Below are positions 35,024 to 42,926 of a DNA stretch of 64,000 nt, in pieces. The DNA lies in the NCBI GenBank assembly GCA_031260665.1, contig JAISLD010000028.1:26435-90434 (forward strand). The letters run 5' to 3'. Every line of letters begins with the position of its first letter. Position 1 is the stretch's first letter. The position numbers and the translations under genes were made by a program. The stretch is from Oscillospiraceae bacterium (GTDB taxonomy: Bacteria > Bacillota > Clostridia > Oscillospirales > Ruminococcaceae). Below the pieces are notes generated by a model, which worked only from the letters and a program-made list of their open reading frames with translations, had not been told where the DNA came from and made no database searches.

Positions 35024-36288
35024 TCCTTTTCCCCTTCCTCGCCGCTCAGCACATAGACAGCCGACAGCTTGACGGCGTTTGCCGCCTCGACAATCTGCTC
35101 TCTCGTCACCGCCTCGTATTCAGCAAGCGCCTCAGCCGGCGCAATGACATCACCGCGATAAATCCTGTCGGTATACCACGCCGCAAGTGTCGCGGCACTG
35201 TCGTTCACCGTGTTGGTGTCATTTCTAAGTGCCATAAGAGCGACTTCTATGTCCGTGTCGGCAAAGTCGCCGCTTCGCATATCGTCAAGTTGCTTCAGTA
35301 TCTCGGCTCTTGCTTTACCGATGTTCTCTTTCTCCACGCCGCAGTCAACCGTGAACGTGTCTTTATAGCGGTTGTATCTCGACCAGCAGTAATAGCAAAG
35401 CGAGAGTTTCTCGCGAACATTAAGAAACAGCTTTGACGTCACCATTCCGCCGTATATCTTGTTCATAAGGGAGGTCGCGGCTTTGTTTTTGTAGTCGGTT
35501 TTCAGTCCGATGACCATCTTGCCTTGCACCACCGACATAATGTCGGTCACTTCGTTCACCGTTTGGGCAATCGGGCTTGCCGTTGTGACACACGGGTCGA
35601 TATCGCCGCGTGTCAGCGAGTCAAACTCTTTTTGAAAGATAGGCAAGAGATGTGAGAAGCTGTCGCGTCCCACACAGATTATCTCGATACGGGCGTGTGA
35701 CAGCAGCTCTTTGTACGCGGACAAAAGCGTGCTTGGTGTGAGGGCGTTCACGGTGTCAATCGTGCCGTTTGTGTTGACCGAGAACGGCTCGTTCGGGCAC
35801 AGCAGCTCTATGCCTTTGTTGTGCGCATATTCCTGCTTGTCGTTCAACTCCGCTTCAATGATACGGATTTGGTTTTGCTTTTCGGTTTCAATGTCGGTGA
35901 ACACGCCGTTTTGAAACGCAGGCCGGAGGATACAGTCAAGCAGAAGCCCCGCCGCCTGTTCGCTTATCGGCTCGCCCTCAAGGGCAAACTTGTCGCTGAT
36001 TGAGGACACGGAGAAGTCAAGCAGCGACACATCGCCTAAGCAACCCGCTTCTCCGTGAATCTCGCTGGCATAAAGCGACGCTTCGTAGTTGTGAAAGTCC
36101 TTTTCATTCGGGAAAGTCGCGTTCTTCTTCGTTAAAATGTTGGCGAGTAACGCGTAAGCCGCGGCTGTGTCGTTTGACTGCTTCGTCATAAACGCGACTG
36201 ACACGCGGTTCACCTTGTAGCGGTCGTCGGTGAAAGAGTTGAAGTGAATACCGTCGGCAAGCCGCGTTCTTTGTAAGTTGTTGTCCAT
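35020..36288 (-). CDS. M16-fold protein lacking the zinc motif (YfmF-like partner)
   Basis: 422 residues from ATG 36288 (MDNNLQRTRLADGIHFNSF), with GGAAGG 5 bp before it. The open frame extends 52 codons upstream but that part is leader sequence. It shares the two-domain M16 fold, with the C-terminal R/Y-like segment LSLCYYCWSRYNRYKDTFTVDCGVEKEN, yet has no HxxEH. This is the pattern of the non-catalytic partner in heterodimeric M16 peptidases. First gene of the operon down to lepA, with a minus-strand promoter at 36433-36461. Confidence 0.88.
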   Translation of the reverse strand: MDNNLQRTRLADGIHFNSFTDDRYKVNRVSVAFMTKQSNDTAAAYALLANILTKKNATFPNEKDFHNYEASLYASEIHGEAGCLGDVSLLDFSVSSISDKFALEGEPISEQAAGLLLDCILRPAFQNGVFTDIETEKQNQIRIIEAELNDKQEYAHNKGIELLCPNEPFSVNTNGTIDTVNALTPSTLLSAYKELLSHARIEIICVGRDSFSHLLPIFQKEFDSLTRGDIDPCVTTASPIAQTVNEVTDIMSVVQGKMVIGLKTDYKNKAATSLMNKIYGGMVTSKLFLNVREKLSLCYYCWSRYNRYKDTFTVDCGVEKENIGKARAEILKQLDDMRSGDFADTDIEVALMALRNDTNTVNDSAATLAAWYTDRIYRGDVIAPAEALAEYEAVTREQIVEAANAVKLSAVYVLSGEEGEKE

Positions 36289-36432
36289 CTTTACCTTCCT
36301 TGATTTTATAAGTTTGCGTGAGCATACTACTTTATTATAACATATCAAAGATGTGTTATAATTGTGCATCAGAAAGCGGTTGCCCCAAAGGGGCGAGCCC
36401 GCGCACACAATGCTGTAATGACACTCATATCT

Positions 36433-36461
36433 ATTATAACACATAACGCGTTATTATGCAA
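36433..36461 (-). promoter_or_regulatory. predicted promoter of the M16-lgt-lepA operon
   Basis: Minus strand TTGCAT (36461-36456), 17-bp spacer, TATAAT (36438-36433). It implies a leader of about 140 nt before ATG 36288. A second TATAAT on the same strand (36339-36334) has no good -35. The rest of 36289-36507 holds no gene. Confidence 0.7.
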
Positions 36462-36507
36462 CGGCTAATCAGGTGTGACAAGTTTTTGCAACTTTTCGGT
36501 TAGGCTC

Positions 36508-36536
36508 TTGCGTTTTTATATCATAAGGTGTATAAT
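36508..36536 (+). promoter_or_regulatory. predicted promoter of the aspartate-aminotransferase-like gene
   Basis: TTGCGT 36508-36513, 17-bp spacer, TATAAT 36531-36536. A family A element starts two bases later, so the transcript leader would carry the whole palindromic element. Confidence 0.65.
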
Positions 36537-36537
36537 A

Positions 36538-36659
36538 TATAGTCGGTTAAACTCAAAACACTAAAGTGTTTTGAGTTTTCGCCGCGAAGCGGCGGCACGG
36601 CTTTGCTCGGCTTCGCTTGCCGACTTAAAACTTGTTAAGTTTTAAGTTAAACGGCTAAA
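36538..36659. repeat. family A palindromic element, copy A2
   Basis: It begins TATAGTCGGTTAAA and ends TTAAACGGCTA. Inside are hairpins AACTCAAAACACT..AGTGTTTTGAGTT, CGCCGCGAAGCGGCG and ACTTAAAACTTGTTAAGTTTTAAGT. It lies between a -10 box and the start codon of the next gene. Confidence 0.75.
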
Positions 36660-36693
36660 TACGCTAAAAATATACTCGATGAGGTGCATTAAA

Positions 36694-37947
36694 GTGAACT
36701 ACACGAATCTGACGGAAGAACAAAGGGCGAAACTCTACGCCGAACTTTTGACGGAATACGAAACGCTGAAGTCAAAAAATCTGAAACTCGATATGTCACG
36801 CGGCAAACCGGGACCCGACCAACTCGACCTCACCAACGATATGTTGACGCACTGCCTTGATGGCGACCACTTCAGCGAACGTGGCGTTGATTGCCGCAAC
36901 TACGGCGTGCTTGACGGTATCTTTGAGGCGAAGCGGCTGTTTATGCCAATGCTTGGGCTTGGCCGCTACGAGATAATTATCGGCGGCAACTCCAGCCTGC
37001 AGCTGATGTACGACACGATTGCGCGGGCAATGCTGCTTGGTGTGAAAGGCGGCAAACCGTGGCGTGAATCCCCCGAAGTCAAGTTCATCTGCCCCGCGCC
37101 GGGTTACGACAGGCACTTCGCGATATGCGAAGCAATGGGCATAAAAATGCTGACGGTGCCTATGACAGACGACGGACCCGATATGGACGAGGTGGAACGA
37201 CTTGCCGCCTCTGACCCGAATGTCAAGGGTGTTTGGTGCGTTCCGATGTACTCGAATCCCGACGGGATAACCTACTCAGACGAAACCGTGCGCCGCTTTG
37301 CTCGCCTGCAACCTGCCGCCGCTGACTTCAGAATCTTTTGGGACAACGCCTATCCTGTTCACCACATATCAGACACTCCCGACACGCTTCTCGGTATCTT
37401 GGACGAATGTAAGGCGGTGGGAAGCGAAGATATGGCTTACATATTCGGTTCAACCTCGAAAATTTCGTTCCCCGGCGGAGGACTTGCCGTCATTGGGGCA
37501 AGCGAGCAGAACATCGAGTTTTTGAAAGAACAGATGTCGTTTCAAACAATCGGGTACGACAAACTGAATCAACTGCGACACGCGAAGTTCTTCGGCGATT
37601 TTGACGGAGTGAAGAAGCATATGGAGCTTCACCGTGCCGTCTTGAAACCGAAGTTTGACGCAGTGCTTGAGGTGTTGCGACGTGACTTGACGGGTATTGG
37701 CGAGTGGCGAGAACCAAACGGCGGCTACTTCATCTCGTTCAACGCGCCAAACGGCACAGCAAAGCACATTGTGCGGCTTTGCAAAGACGCGGGCGTCGTG
37801 ATGACGCCTGCAGGCGCGACGTTCCCGTATGGGCGCGACCCGCTTGACAGAAACATTCGTATCGCACCGACTTACCCGCCGCTTGATGAGTTGAAGCAAG
37901 CAATGGAGATATTCTCGGTCAGTGTGAGATTGGCGGCGTTGTCGTGA
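36694..37947 (+). CDS. aspartate-aminotransferase-like PLP enzyme (AspT/MocR-type clade)
   Basis: 417 residues. It resembles the Asp_aminotransf (PF12897) group: LDMSRGKPGPDQLDLTNDML, NYGVLDGIFEAKRLF, then STSKISFPGGGLAVIGAS with the PLP-binding Lys in STSK, and NIRIAPTYPP near the end. Members transaminate aspartate with 2-oxoglutarate; the physiological substrate is inferred. There is no DNA-binding domain. I choose GTG 36694 because GAGGTG is 7 bp upstream; ATG 36679 is an alternative. Monocistronic, with a strong terminator beyond the A3 element. Confidence 0.87.
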   Translation: MNYTNLTEEQRAKLYAELLTEYETLKSKNLKLDMSRGKPGPDQLDLTNDMLTHCLDGDHFSERGVDCRNYGVLDGIFEAKRLFMPMLGLGRYEIIIGGNSSLQLMYDTIARAMLLGVKGGKPWRESPEVKFICPAPGYDRHFAICEAMGIKMLTVPMTDDGPDMDEVERLAASDPNVKGVWCVPMYSNPDGITYSDETVRRFARLQPAAADFRIFWDNAYPVHHISDTPDTLLGILDECKAVGSEDMAYIFGSTSKISFPGGGLAVIGASEQNIEFLKEQMSFQTIGYDKLNQLRHAKFFGDFDGVKKHMELHRAVLKPKFDAVLEVLRRDLTGIGEWREPNGGYFISFNAPNGTAKHIVRLCKDAGVVMTPAGATFPYGRDPLDRNIRIAPTYPPLDELKQAMEIFSVSVRLAALS

Positions 37948-37954
37948 TTGTTTT

Positions 37955-38029
37955 AGTTTAACATTCAATGTTATGCTGCGAAGCGGCGGCACGGCAGTCG
38001 CTTTAGCGTTTTTAATTTAACCTACTATA
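37955..38029. repeat. family A palindromic element, copy A3 (inverted)
   Basis: It ends TTTAACCTACTATA, the inverted form of the TATAGTAGGTTAAA end. The interior CGCTTTAGCGTTTTTAATT is the reverse complement of the interior of copies A1 and A7. It lies 8 bp after the aminotransferase stop codon. Confidence 0.7.
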
Positions 38030-38044
38030 AAAAACACAATAAAC

Positions 38045-38078
38045 AAACTCCCACTTTATATAAAAAGTGGGAGTTTTT
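38045..38078. terminator. rho-independent terminator before the metal-resistance operon
   Basis: A stem of 13 bp (38045-38057 with 38064-38076), loop of 6, followed by TT and preceded by A-rich sequence, so it could work on both strands. It insulates the next promoter, whose -35 starts 13 bp later. Confidence 0.88.
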
Positions 38079-38090
38079 GCAATATATTTC

Positions 38091-38119
38091 TTGACATACG
38101 CGTAAACTTGTGATATACT
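38091..38119 (+). promoter_or_regulatory. promoter of the cadC-like/P1B-ATPase operon
   Basis: TTGACA 38091-38096, 17-bp spacer, TATACT 38114-38119. The operator palindrome follows immediately, at the expected transcription start. Confidence 0.85.
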
Positions 38120-38127
38120 TGAGTCAA

Positions 38128-38151
38128 ACATTTGAACACTTGTTCAAATGT
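38128..38151. promoter_or_regulatory. operator palindrome for the ArsR/CadC-type repressor
   Basis: A perfect 10-bp inverted repeat ACATTTGAAC-ACTT-GTTCAAATGT contains the TGAA-N6-TTCA core usual for ArsR/SmtB operators. It spans the start of transcription, so a bound repressor would block it. A second shorter dyad, CAAAC-AA-GTTTG, at 38161-38172 may be an auxiliary site. Confidence 0.8.
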
Positions 38152-38187
38152 ACAACTATTCAAACAAGTTTGCAAAGGAGTGACACC

Positions 38188-38619
38188 ATGAACGAGAATC
38201 TTAACGAGAATTTGAACGAAAACCTAAACGAGAACTTAGGAATAGAAGAAAACGAAGAGGAATATTTATGCGAAGAAACCTGTGAACACGAGGACAACAT
38301 CGCGGTGGTGAAGTCGCAACTTCTCCCCGACCGAGTGGTCGCCGATATGTCGTCGTTCTTCAAGGCAGTCTGCGGTGAAACAAGCCTGCGGATTCTCGGC
38401 GCTTTATCCGTGTCGCAACTCTGTGTTTGCGACATTGCCGCTGTGCTTTCGCTCTCCGTGTCCTCGGTGTCGCACCAACTGCGGATTCTGCGGCAGGCAC
38501 AGCTTGTCAAAAGCACACGGAAAGGCAAAACCGTGTTCTATTCGTTGGCTGACGAACACGTCACAACGATTATCGGCAACGCGCTGAAGCACGTGACTGA
38601 ACAGAAAGGCGGCGAATAA
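38188..38619 (+). CDS. ArsR-family metal-sensing repressor, CadC-like
   Basis: 143 residues, winged helix-turn-helix. Two metal sites can be read. The alpha3N-type site has Cys28 and Cys32 (CEETCEHE) with Cys79 and Cys81 (LCVCD), typical of Cd/Pb sensors. The alpha5 site has Asp122, His124, His135 and Glu138, typical of Zn sensors. The recognition helix is SVSSVSHQLRILRQAQLV. The N-terminus begins with four imperfect NENL repeats from a 12-bp DNA repeat. ATG 38188 follows AAGGAG by 7 bp. It likely releases the operator on metal binding and induces the ATPase 2 bp downstream. Confidence 0.9.
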   Translation: MNENLNENLNENLNENLGIEENEEEYLCEETCEHEDNIAVVKSQLLPDRVVADMSSFFKAVCGETSLRILGALSVSQLCVCDIAAVLSLSVSSVSHQLRILRQAQLVKSTRKGKTVFYSLADEHVTTIIGNALKHVTEQKGGE

Positions 38620-38621
38620 GT

Positions 38622-40541
38622 ATGACCGACAAGCAAAAGTTTTATCTTCGGTTCGGCGCGTCCGCTGTGCTTTTGCTCACGGGGCTTGTGCTTGAACAGA
38701 CAGGCGGGAATGAAGCGATAACAATCTGCCTGTTTGTCGCCGCGTATCTGCTCGCGGGGTTTGACATCATCTACTGGGCGGTCAAGGGGCTGTTTAAGGG
38801 GGAGTTCTTTTCTGAAACGGTGCTGATGACAATCAGTTCGGCAGGTGCGTTCGCGATTGGAATGTACGGCGAGGGTGCGGCTGTCATGCTGTTCTATCAA
38901 CTCGGCGAGCATCTGTCGGAGATTGCGGCGGACCGTGCGCGCGACTCGGTGACGAAGCTCTGCGACTTACGCGCCGACTCTGTTGCGGTTATCCGCGGGG
39001 GCGAAACGCTTCGGGTGAAACCCGACGAGGTTGCAGTCGGTGAGGAGTTCACGGTGAAACCCGGTGAACGCGTGCCGATTGATTGCGTTATTCTGTCGGG
39101 GGACACGTCGCTTGACTTGTCGGCGCTTACAGGAGAAAGCGAGCCTGTGTTCGCGGAAGTCGGCGACAATATAAGCAGCGGCACAATCAACCTGTCGGGG
39201 GTTATCACAGCGAAGTCGCTTCGTTTAGCAGGCGATTCCGCCGCCGCCCGTATTCTCTCGTTGGTTCAGCACGCGGCTGAACGCAAAAGCAAAGCCGAGT
39301 CGTTCATCACGCGGTTCGCGAGGGTTTATACGCCTGTTGTTGTGTCAATCGGCGTGATTATCGGGGTGGTGTTGCCGCTTTTGTTTCACTTTGACATCAA
39401 AGAATGGATTTATCGCGGGCTGATGTTCTTGGTGATATCGTGTCCGTGCGCCCTCGTTGTATCGGTGCCGCTCACGTTTTTCGCGGGGATAGGCGCGGCT
39501 TCACGGCACGGCATACTGGTGAAAGGCGCGAACAGGTTTGACAAGATGGCGAACATCACGGTGGCGGCGTTTGATAAAACAGGCACGCTGACGAAAGGCA
39601 CGTTCACGGTGAACGAATCTGCTGCGCTTGGTGTCGAGCGTGACACTCTGCTTCAACTCGCGGCGGCTGCCGAAAGCGTGAGCAGTCACCCGATAGCGAG
39701 GGCTGTCGTCAAGTACGCGGACATGAATTTGAATAGCGTTTGTCTTAATCAGCGGGGTGAATCACCAACATTACTCCGCTCCCCGCGCCCGATGTTTGAT
39801 AAAAAAGAGTTGACTAACATAAAAGAAACCGCAGGCAAGGGAGTTGACTGTGTGTATAAAGGCAAGGTTCTTGTTGCGGGCAACGCCGCCCTGCTTGCCG
39901 ACTTCGGCGTGATTGCGCCGCAAGTGGAAGCACACGGTACGGTGCTGTTTGTCGCATATGACGGCAAGGCGGCGGGGTACTTTTTGCTTGGCGACGAGGT
40001 GAAAGCAAACGCGGCAAAGACAATCCGAGAGCTTAAGTCACTCGGTGTGAAGAAAACCGTTATGTTGTCGGGCGACAGAAACGGAAAGGCGGAGTCGCTT
40101 GGGCGTGATATCGGGATTGACGAGGTGTTCGCGGAGCTTTCGCCGAGTGACAAGTACGACAAACTTCAGTTGCTGGAGAAAGCGACAGGCGACAAAGGCG
40201 CGGTGCTTTATGTGGGGGACGGGCTGAACGACACGCCCGTGCTTGCCCGTGCCGACGTGGGTGCGGCAATGGGCGGACTTGGCAGCGACGGCGCGGTGGA
40301 GGCGGCGGACATCGTGATAATGGACGACGACCCGTATCGGCTTGTGATTGGAATAAAAATCGCGAAACGCACACGCTTTGTCGCGGGGCTGAACATTGCG
40401 CTTGCTCTCACGGTGAAGTTCGCGGTGCAGATTCTCGCTTTGCTTGGTATCGCCACGATGTGGGCGGCGGTGTTCGCCGATGTGGGCGTGCTGCTGCTTA
40501 CGGTCGGGGTGTCGGTGGTTGGTACGAGGGTGAAAGTGTGA
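38622..40541 (+). CDS. P1B-type heavy-metal exporting ATPase (Cd/Zn/Pb)
   Basis: 639 residues. It has six to eight membrane helices with the metal-binding CPC (274-276), the phosphorylated Asp in DKTGT (318), the actuator loop TGES (170-173), the SSHP motif of the N domain and GDGLND in the P domain. It lacks any N-terminal heavy-metal-associated domain, so it is a short ZntA/CadA form. About 30 residues around NSVCLNQRGESPTLLRSPR form an insertion in the N domain. It pumps divalent soft metals out of the cell; the CadC-like gene upstream supports Cd, Zn or Pb over Cu. Confidence 0.92.
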   Translation: MTDKQKFYLRFGASAVLLLTGLVLEQTGGNEAITICLFVAAYLLAGFDIIYWAVKGLFKGEFFSETVLMTISSAGAFAIGMYGEGAAVMLFYQLGEHLSEIAADRARDSVTKLCDLRADSVAVIRGGETLRVKPDEVAVGEEFTVKPGERVPIDCVILSGDTSLDLSALTGESEPVFAEVGDNISSGTINLSGVITAKSLRLAGDSAAARILSLVQHAAERKSKAESFITRFARVYTPVVVSIGVIIGVVLPLLFHFDIKEWIYRGLMFLVISCPCALVVSVPLTFFAGIGAASRHGILVKGANRFDKMANITVAAFDKTGTLTKGTFTVNESAALGVERDTLLQLAAAAESVSSHPIARAVVKYADMNLNSVCLNQRGESPTLLRSPRPMFDKKELTNIKETAGKGVDCVYKGKVLVAGNAALLADFGVIAPQVEAHGTVLFVAYDGKAAGYFLLGDEVKANAAKTIRELKSLGVKKTVMLSGDRNGKAESLGRDIGIDEVFAELSPSDKYDKLQLLEKATGDKGAVLYVGDGLNDTPVLARADVGAAMGGLGSDGAVEAADIVIMDDDPYRLVIGIKIAKRTRFVAGLNIALALTVKFAVQILALLGIATMWAAVFADVGVLLLTVGVSVVGTRVKV

Positions 40542-40618
40542 ATGTACACGTTTTGCTTTGTTAGCGAATAAAGAAATAGTTTTTCAGTCAACAGTTACGC
40601 AAAACTTTTATATATCGC

Positions 40619-40647
40619 TTGCATTTCTTCCCATTATGTGTTATAAT
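40619..40647 (+). promoter_or_regulatory. predicted promoter of rplS
   Basis: TTGCAT 40619-40624, 17-bp spacer, TATAAT 40642-40647. It gives a leader of about 100 nt ahead of rplS. Confidence 0.7.
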
Positions 40648-40654
40648 ACCACAC

Positions 40655-40735
40655 GTATGCTTCGCTGTTGCGGAGCGAATAAGTATTCCTCTGCTTTTCA
40701 GCACGAATACGCCACGTCCGCCACACGGCGGCCTG
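40655..40735 (+). promoter_or_regulatory. structured leader of rplS, possible L19 autoregulatory element
   Basis: The leader contains successive stems: GCTTCGC/GCGGAGC around 40659-40676, GTATTC/GAATAC around 40683-40711, and CCGCC/GGCGG around 40719-40732, ending just before the AAAGGAAAAG ribosome-binding region. An L19 leader is known in Firmicutes, but I cannot confirm the match to its consensus from memory. Confidence 0.35.
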
Positions 40736-40753
40736 AAAGGAAAAGAAACAAGA

Positions 40754-41149
40754 ATGAGCACACAAAAACTCTCCCCGCTTGAACTAATCGCGCAGGACTC
40801 TTTTAAGAAAGAGAACGTGCCGAGCTTTGGCGTCGGCGACACCATAAGAGTCGGCGTTCGTATCAAAGAGGGTGCGAAAGAACGTATTCAGGAGTTTGAA
40901 GGCACCGTTATCGCGAAGAAGCACGGCGGCATAAGCGAAACCTTTACGGTTAGACGCGTGGCGCACGGTGTTGGCGTGGAACGCGTGTTCCCGCTTCACT
41001 CGCCGAACGTCGCTAAAGTTGAAGTGATACGGAAAGGCAAGGTTCGCAGAGCAAAGCTCTATTATCTCCGCGACAAGGTGGGCAAAGCGGCGAAAATCAA
41101 GACTGTTTACGTCACAAAAGAAAAAAGCACAAAAGAGAAAGAAGCTTAA
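40754..41149 (+). CDS. rplS: 50S ribosomal protein L19
   Basis: 131 residues. [46 protein letters not shown] and [35 protein letters not shown] are the L19 signatures. L19 bridges the subunits near 16S h14. I choose ATG 40754 ([12 protein letters not shown]); the frame is open upstream to 40619 but that is the promoter and leader. It stands alone, without the rimM-trmD genes that often precede it. Confidence 0.96.
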   Translation: MSTQKLSPLELIAQDSFKKENVPSFGVGDTIRVGVRIKEGAKERIQEFEGTVIAKKHGGISETFTVRRVAHGVGVERVFPLHSPNVAKVEVIRKGKVRRAKLYYLRDKVGKAAKIKTVYVTKEKSTKEKEA

Positions 41150-41166
41150 CGCTTTGTTCGTACAAA

Positions 41167-41192
41167 ACGCGCCCCGCCTTGACGGGGCGCGT
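41167..41192 (+). terminator. GC-rich hairpin after rplS
   Basis: A 10-bp perfect stem ACGCGCCCCG/CGGGGCGCGT (41167-41176 with 41183-41192), loop of 6, 17 bp after the rplS stop. The T-run is missing, so termination may be partial. Confidence 0.6.
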
Positions 41193-41216
41193 GTGCCTAT
41201 ACTGTGTAACCAATGC

Positions 41217-41285
41217 TGACAACTTAAACAATTCTCGTTGCGGATATTCCGCTCCCGCCTGTGCCCCGAGGGGAATGACCTTCGG
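41217..41285 (+). repeat. family B element, copy 3
   Basis: It begins with CAACTTAAACAATTCT, shared with the copy at 43917. TTCCGCTC and then GCCTGTGCCCCGAGGGGAATG and ACCTTCGG follow, the inverse of the copies at 8370 and 48377. It is fused to a family A element on its right. Confidence 0.7.
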
Positions 41286-41394
41286 ATTTAACCGTCCTGA
41301 TACGCCAGTTAGCGGCGAAGCCGCGCCGCCGCTTTGCGGCGTAAATTCAAGACACTTTCAGTGTTTTGAATTTAACCGGCTATACTTGCCGCAG
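41286..41394. repeat. family A palindromic element, copy A4
   Basis: It contains GATTTAACCGTCCTGATACGCC (as in A1), the hairpin CGGCGAAGCCG, CGCCGCTTTGCGGCG and AATTCAAGACACT..AGTGTTTTGAATT, and ends TTTAACCGGCTATA. The 312-bp rplS to signal-peptidase gap is filled by the hairpin, this and the family B copy; no gene is present. Confidence 0.7.
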
Positions 41395-41461
41395 TTGTTG
41401 ACGCCACTCTGCAACCGCTATGACAAAAAGCGACGACTGCATAACAATTCTTAGGTTATTT

Positions 41462-42049
41462 ATGATTGACAAGAAAGCTGTATTAAACGAAGTCTTTGAC
41501 TGGCTTGAGTGCATAGTGCTGGCACTTGCCGCTGTGCTGATATTCCTGACGTTTGGGGTGAGAGGCACGCGAGTTGACGGCAGCTCTATGATGCCAACGC
41601 TCGAAAACAGGCAGGTGCTTGTGCTTCAGCGGGCGTTCTTTGCTGTTGACCGCAACGATATCGTCGTGATACAAGCAAACGAAATGAAGAACGAGTGGGG
41701 CGAAAACGGCAAACCGATAATCAAACGTGTCATCGGTGTGCCGGGCGACACACTCGATATTGACTTTGAACACGGGCTGATTACACGAAACGGCAAACAG
41801 CTTGACGTTATCGCCGAGGGTGGCTTTCTCTATGAGGACGGTCACGCCATAAACGAGTTGACGTGGAACCAACTTGATTTCAGGGGAGAAGTCACCGTAC
41901 CCGAGGGTTGCTACTTTGTTATGGGCGACAACCGCAACCGCTCGCTCGACAGTCGCGACAGCAGCGTTGGCTTTGTCGATAATCACTATGTTATCGGGAA
42001 AGTGTTGCTGCGGTTTTTGCCTATCAGCAAGATAGGAACGGTAGATTGA
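41462..42049 (+). CDS. lepB: signal peptidase I
   Basis: 195 residues. One N-terminal membrane helix (about 14-33) precedes an extracellular catalytic domain. The nucleophile Ser is in GSSMMPTL and the general-base Lys in IIKRVIGVPGD. Box E is GDNRNRSLDSRDSSVGFV. It cuts Sec and Tat signal peptides on the outer face. The start ATG 41462 (MIDKKAVLNEVFDWLE) fits the family; the ribosome-binding site is weak. Confidence 0.93.
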   Translation: MIDKKAVLNEVFDWLECIVLALAAVLIFLTFGVRGTRVDGSSMMPTLENRQVLVLQRAFFAVDRNDIVVIQANEMKNEWGENGKPIIKRVIGVPGDTLDIDFEHGLITRNGKQLDVIAEGGFLYEDGHAINELTWNQLDFRGEVTVPEGCYFVMGDNRNRSLDSRDSSVGFVDNHYVIGKVLLRFLPISKIGTVD

Positions 42050-42080
42050 CGTTTCGCTTGCATTCAAGAAAGTGAGCTAA

Positions 42081-42914
42081 TTGGATATTCAGTGGTACCC
42101 CGGTCACATGACCAAAACAAAACGGCAGATTGAAGCCGACTTATCTCTTTGTGACACCGTGGCTGAAATAGTGGACTCGCGAGTGCCGCTTGCCTCACGA
42201 AGCGATGTGCTTGACAAGATAACGGGGAACAAGCCGCGGATTCTTGTGCTGAACAAGTGCGACACGGCGGACAACTCACTGACCAAAGAATGGGCGGCGT
42301 TTTATAAGGAACGCGGCTTGTTTCCGCTAATCTGCGACTGCAGAAGCGGCTTTGGTGTGAACGGCTTTGTCCCTCTTTTGAAAGTTTTGCTTGCCGACTT
42401 GCTGGAGCGGCGGCGGCTGAAAGGCACATCGGGCAAAACACTGCGTGTTATGGTGGTCGGGGTGCCGAACTCAGGGAAATCGTCGTTTGTCAATCGGCTT
42501 GCAGGCGGACGAAAGACCGAGGTGGGCGACAGACCCGGTGTTACTCGCGGCAAACAGTGGCTTCGTGTGACAAAAGAAGTTGAACTTCTTGACACACCCG
42601 GTGTTCTCACACCGAAGTTTGAGGACAACGCGGTGGCAATGAGGCTTGCTTTCACGGGGGCAATCAAAGATAATATCTTGGACACTACTGATGTTTCGCT
42701 TCAGCTTGCGAAGTATTTGTTTCAGAATTACCCGAACGGAATCACCGAGAGATATGGTGTCAATGAATACAGCCTGCGGTTCCTTGAGGAGTTAGCCTTG
42801 TCGCGCAAGTTTCTTTGTTCGGGGGGAGTGGCTGATACGGAACGAGCCGCCGCTGTGTTCTTGGACGAGTTTAGGGCGGGGAAACTTGGGCGAGTGACGC
42901 TTGAGAAACCCTGA
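42081..42914 (+). CDS. rbgA: ribosome biogenesis GTPase RbgA (YlqF)
   Basis: 277 residues, circularly permuted GTPase. The G4 motif NKCD comes first, then G1 GVPNSGKSS, G2 and G3 DTPG. The N-terminus IQWYPGHMTKTKRQIE is diagnostic, as is the C-terminal RNA-binding helical domain. RbgA completes 50S assembly around L16. The start is TTG 42081. It precedes rnhB, the Bacillus ylqF-rnhB order. Confidence 0.95.
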   Translation: MDIQWYPGHMTKTKRQIEADLSLCDTVAEIVDSRVPLASRSDVLDKITGNKPRILVLNKCDTADNSLTKEWAAFYKERGLFPLICDCRSGFGVNGFVPLLKVLLADLLERRRLKGTSGKTLRVMVVGVPNSGKSSFVNRLAGGRKTEVGDRPGVTRGKQWLRVTKEVELLDTPGVLTPKFEDNAVAMRLAFTGAIKDNILDTTDVSLQLAKYLFQNYPNGITERYGVNEYSLRFLEELALSRKFLCSGGVADTERAAAVFLDEFRAGKLGRVTLEKP

Positions 42915-42926
42915 GAGTATACGACT

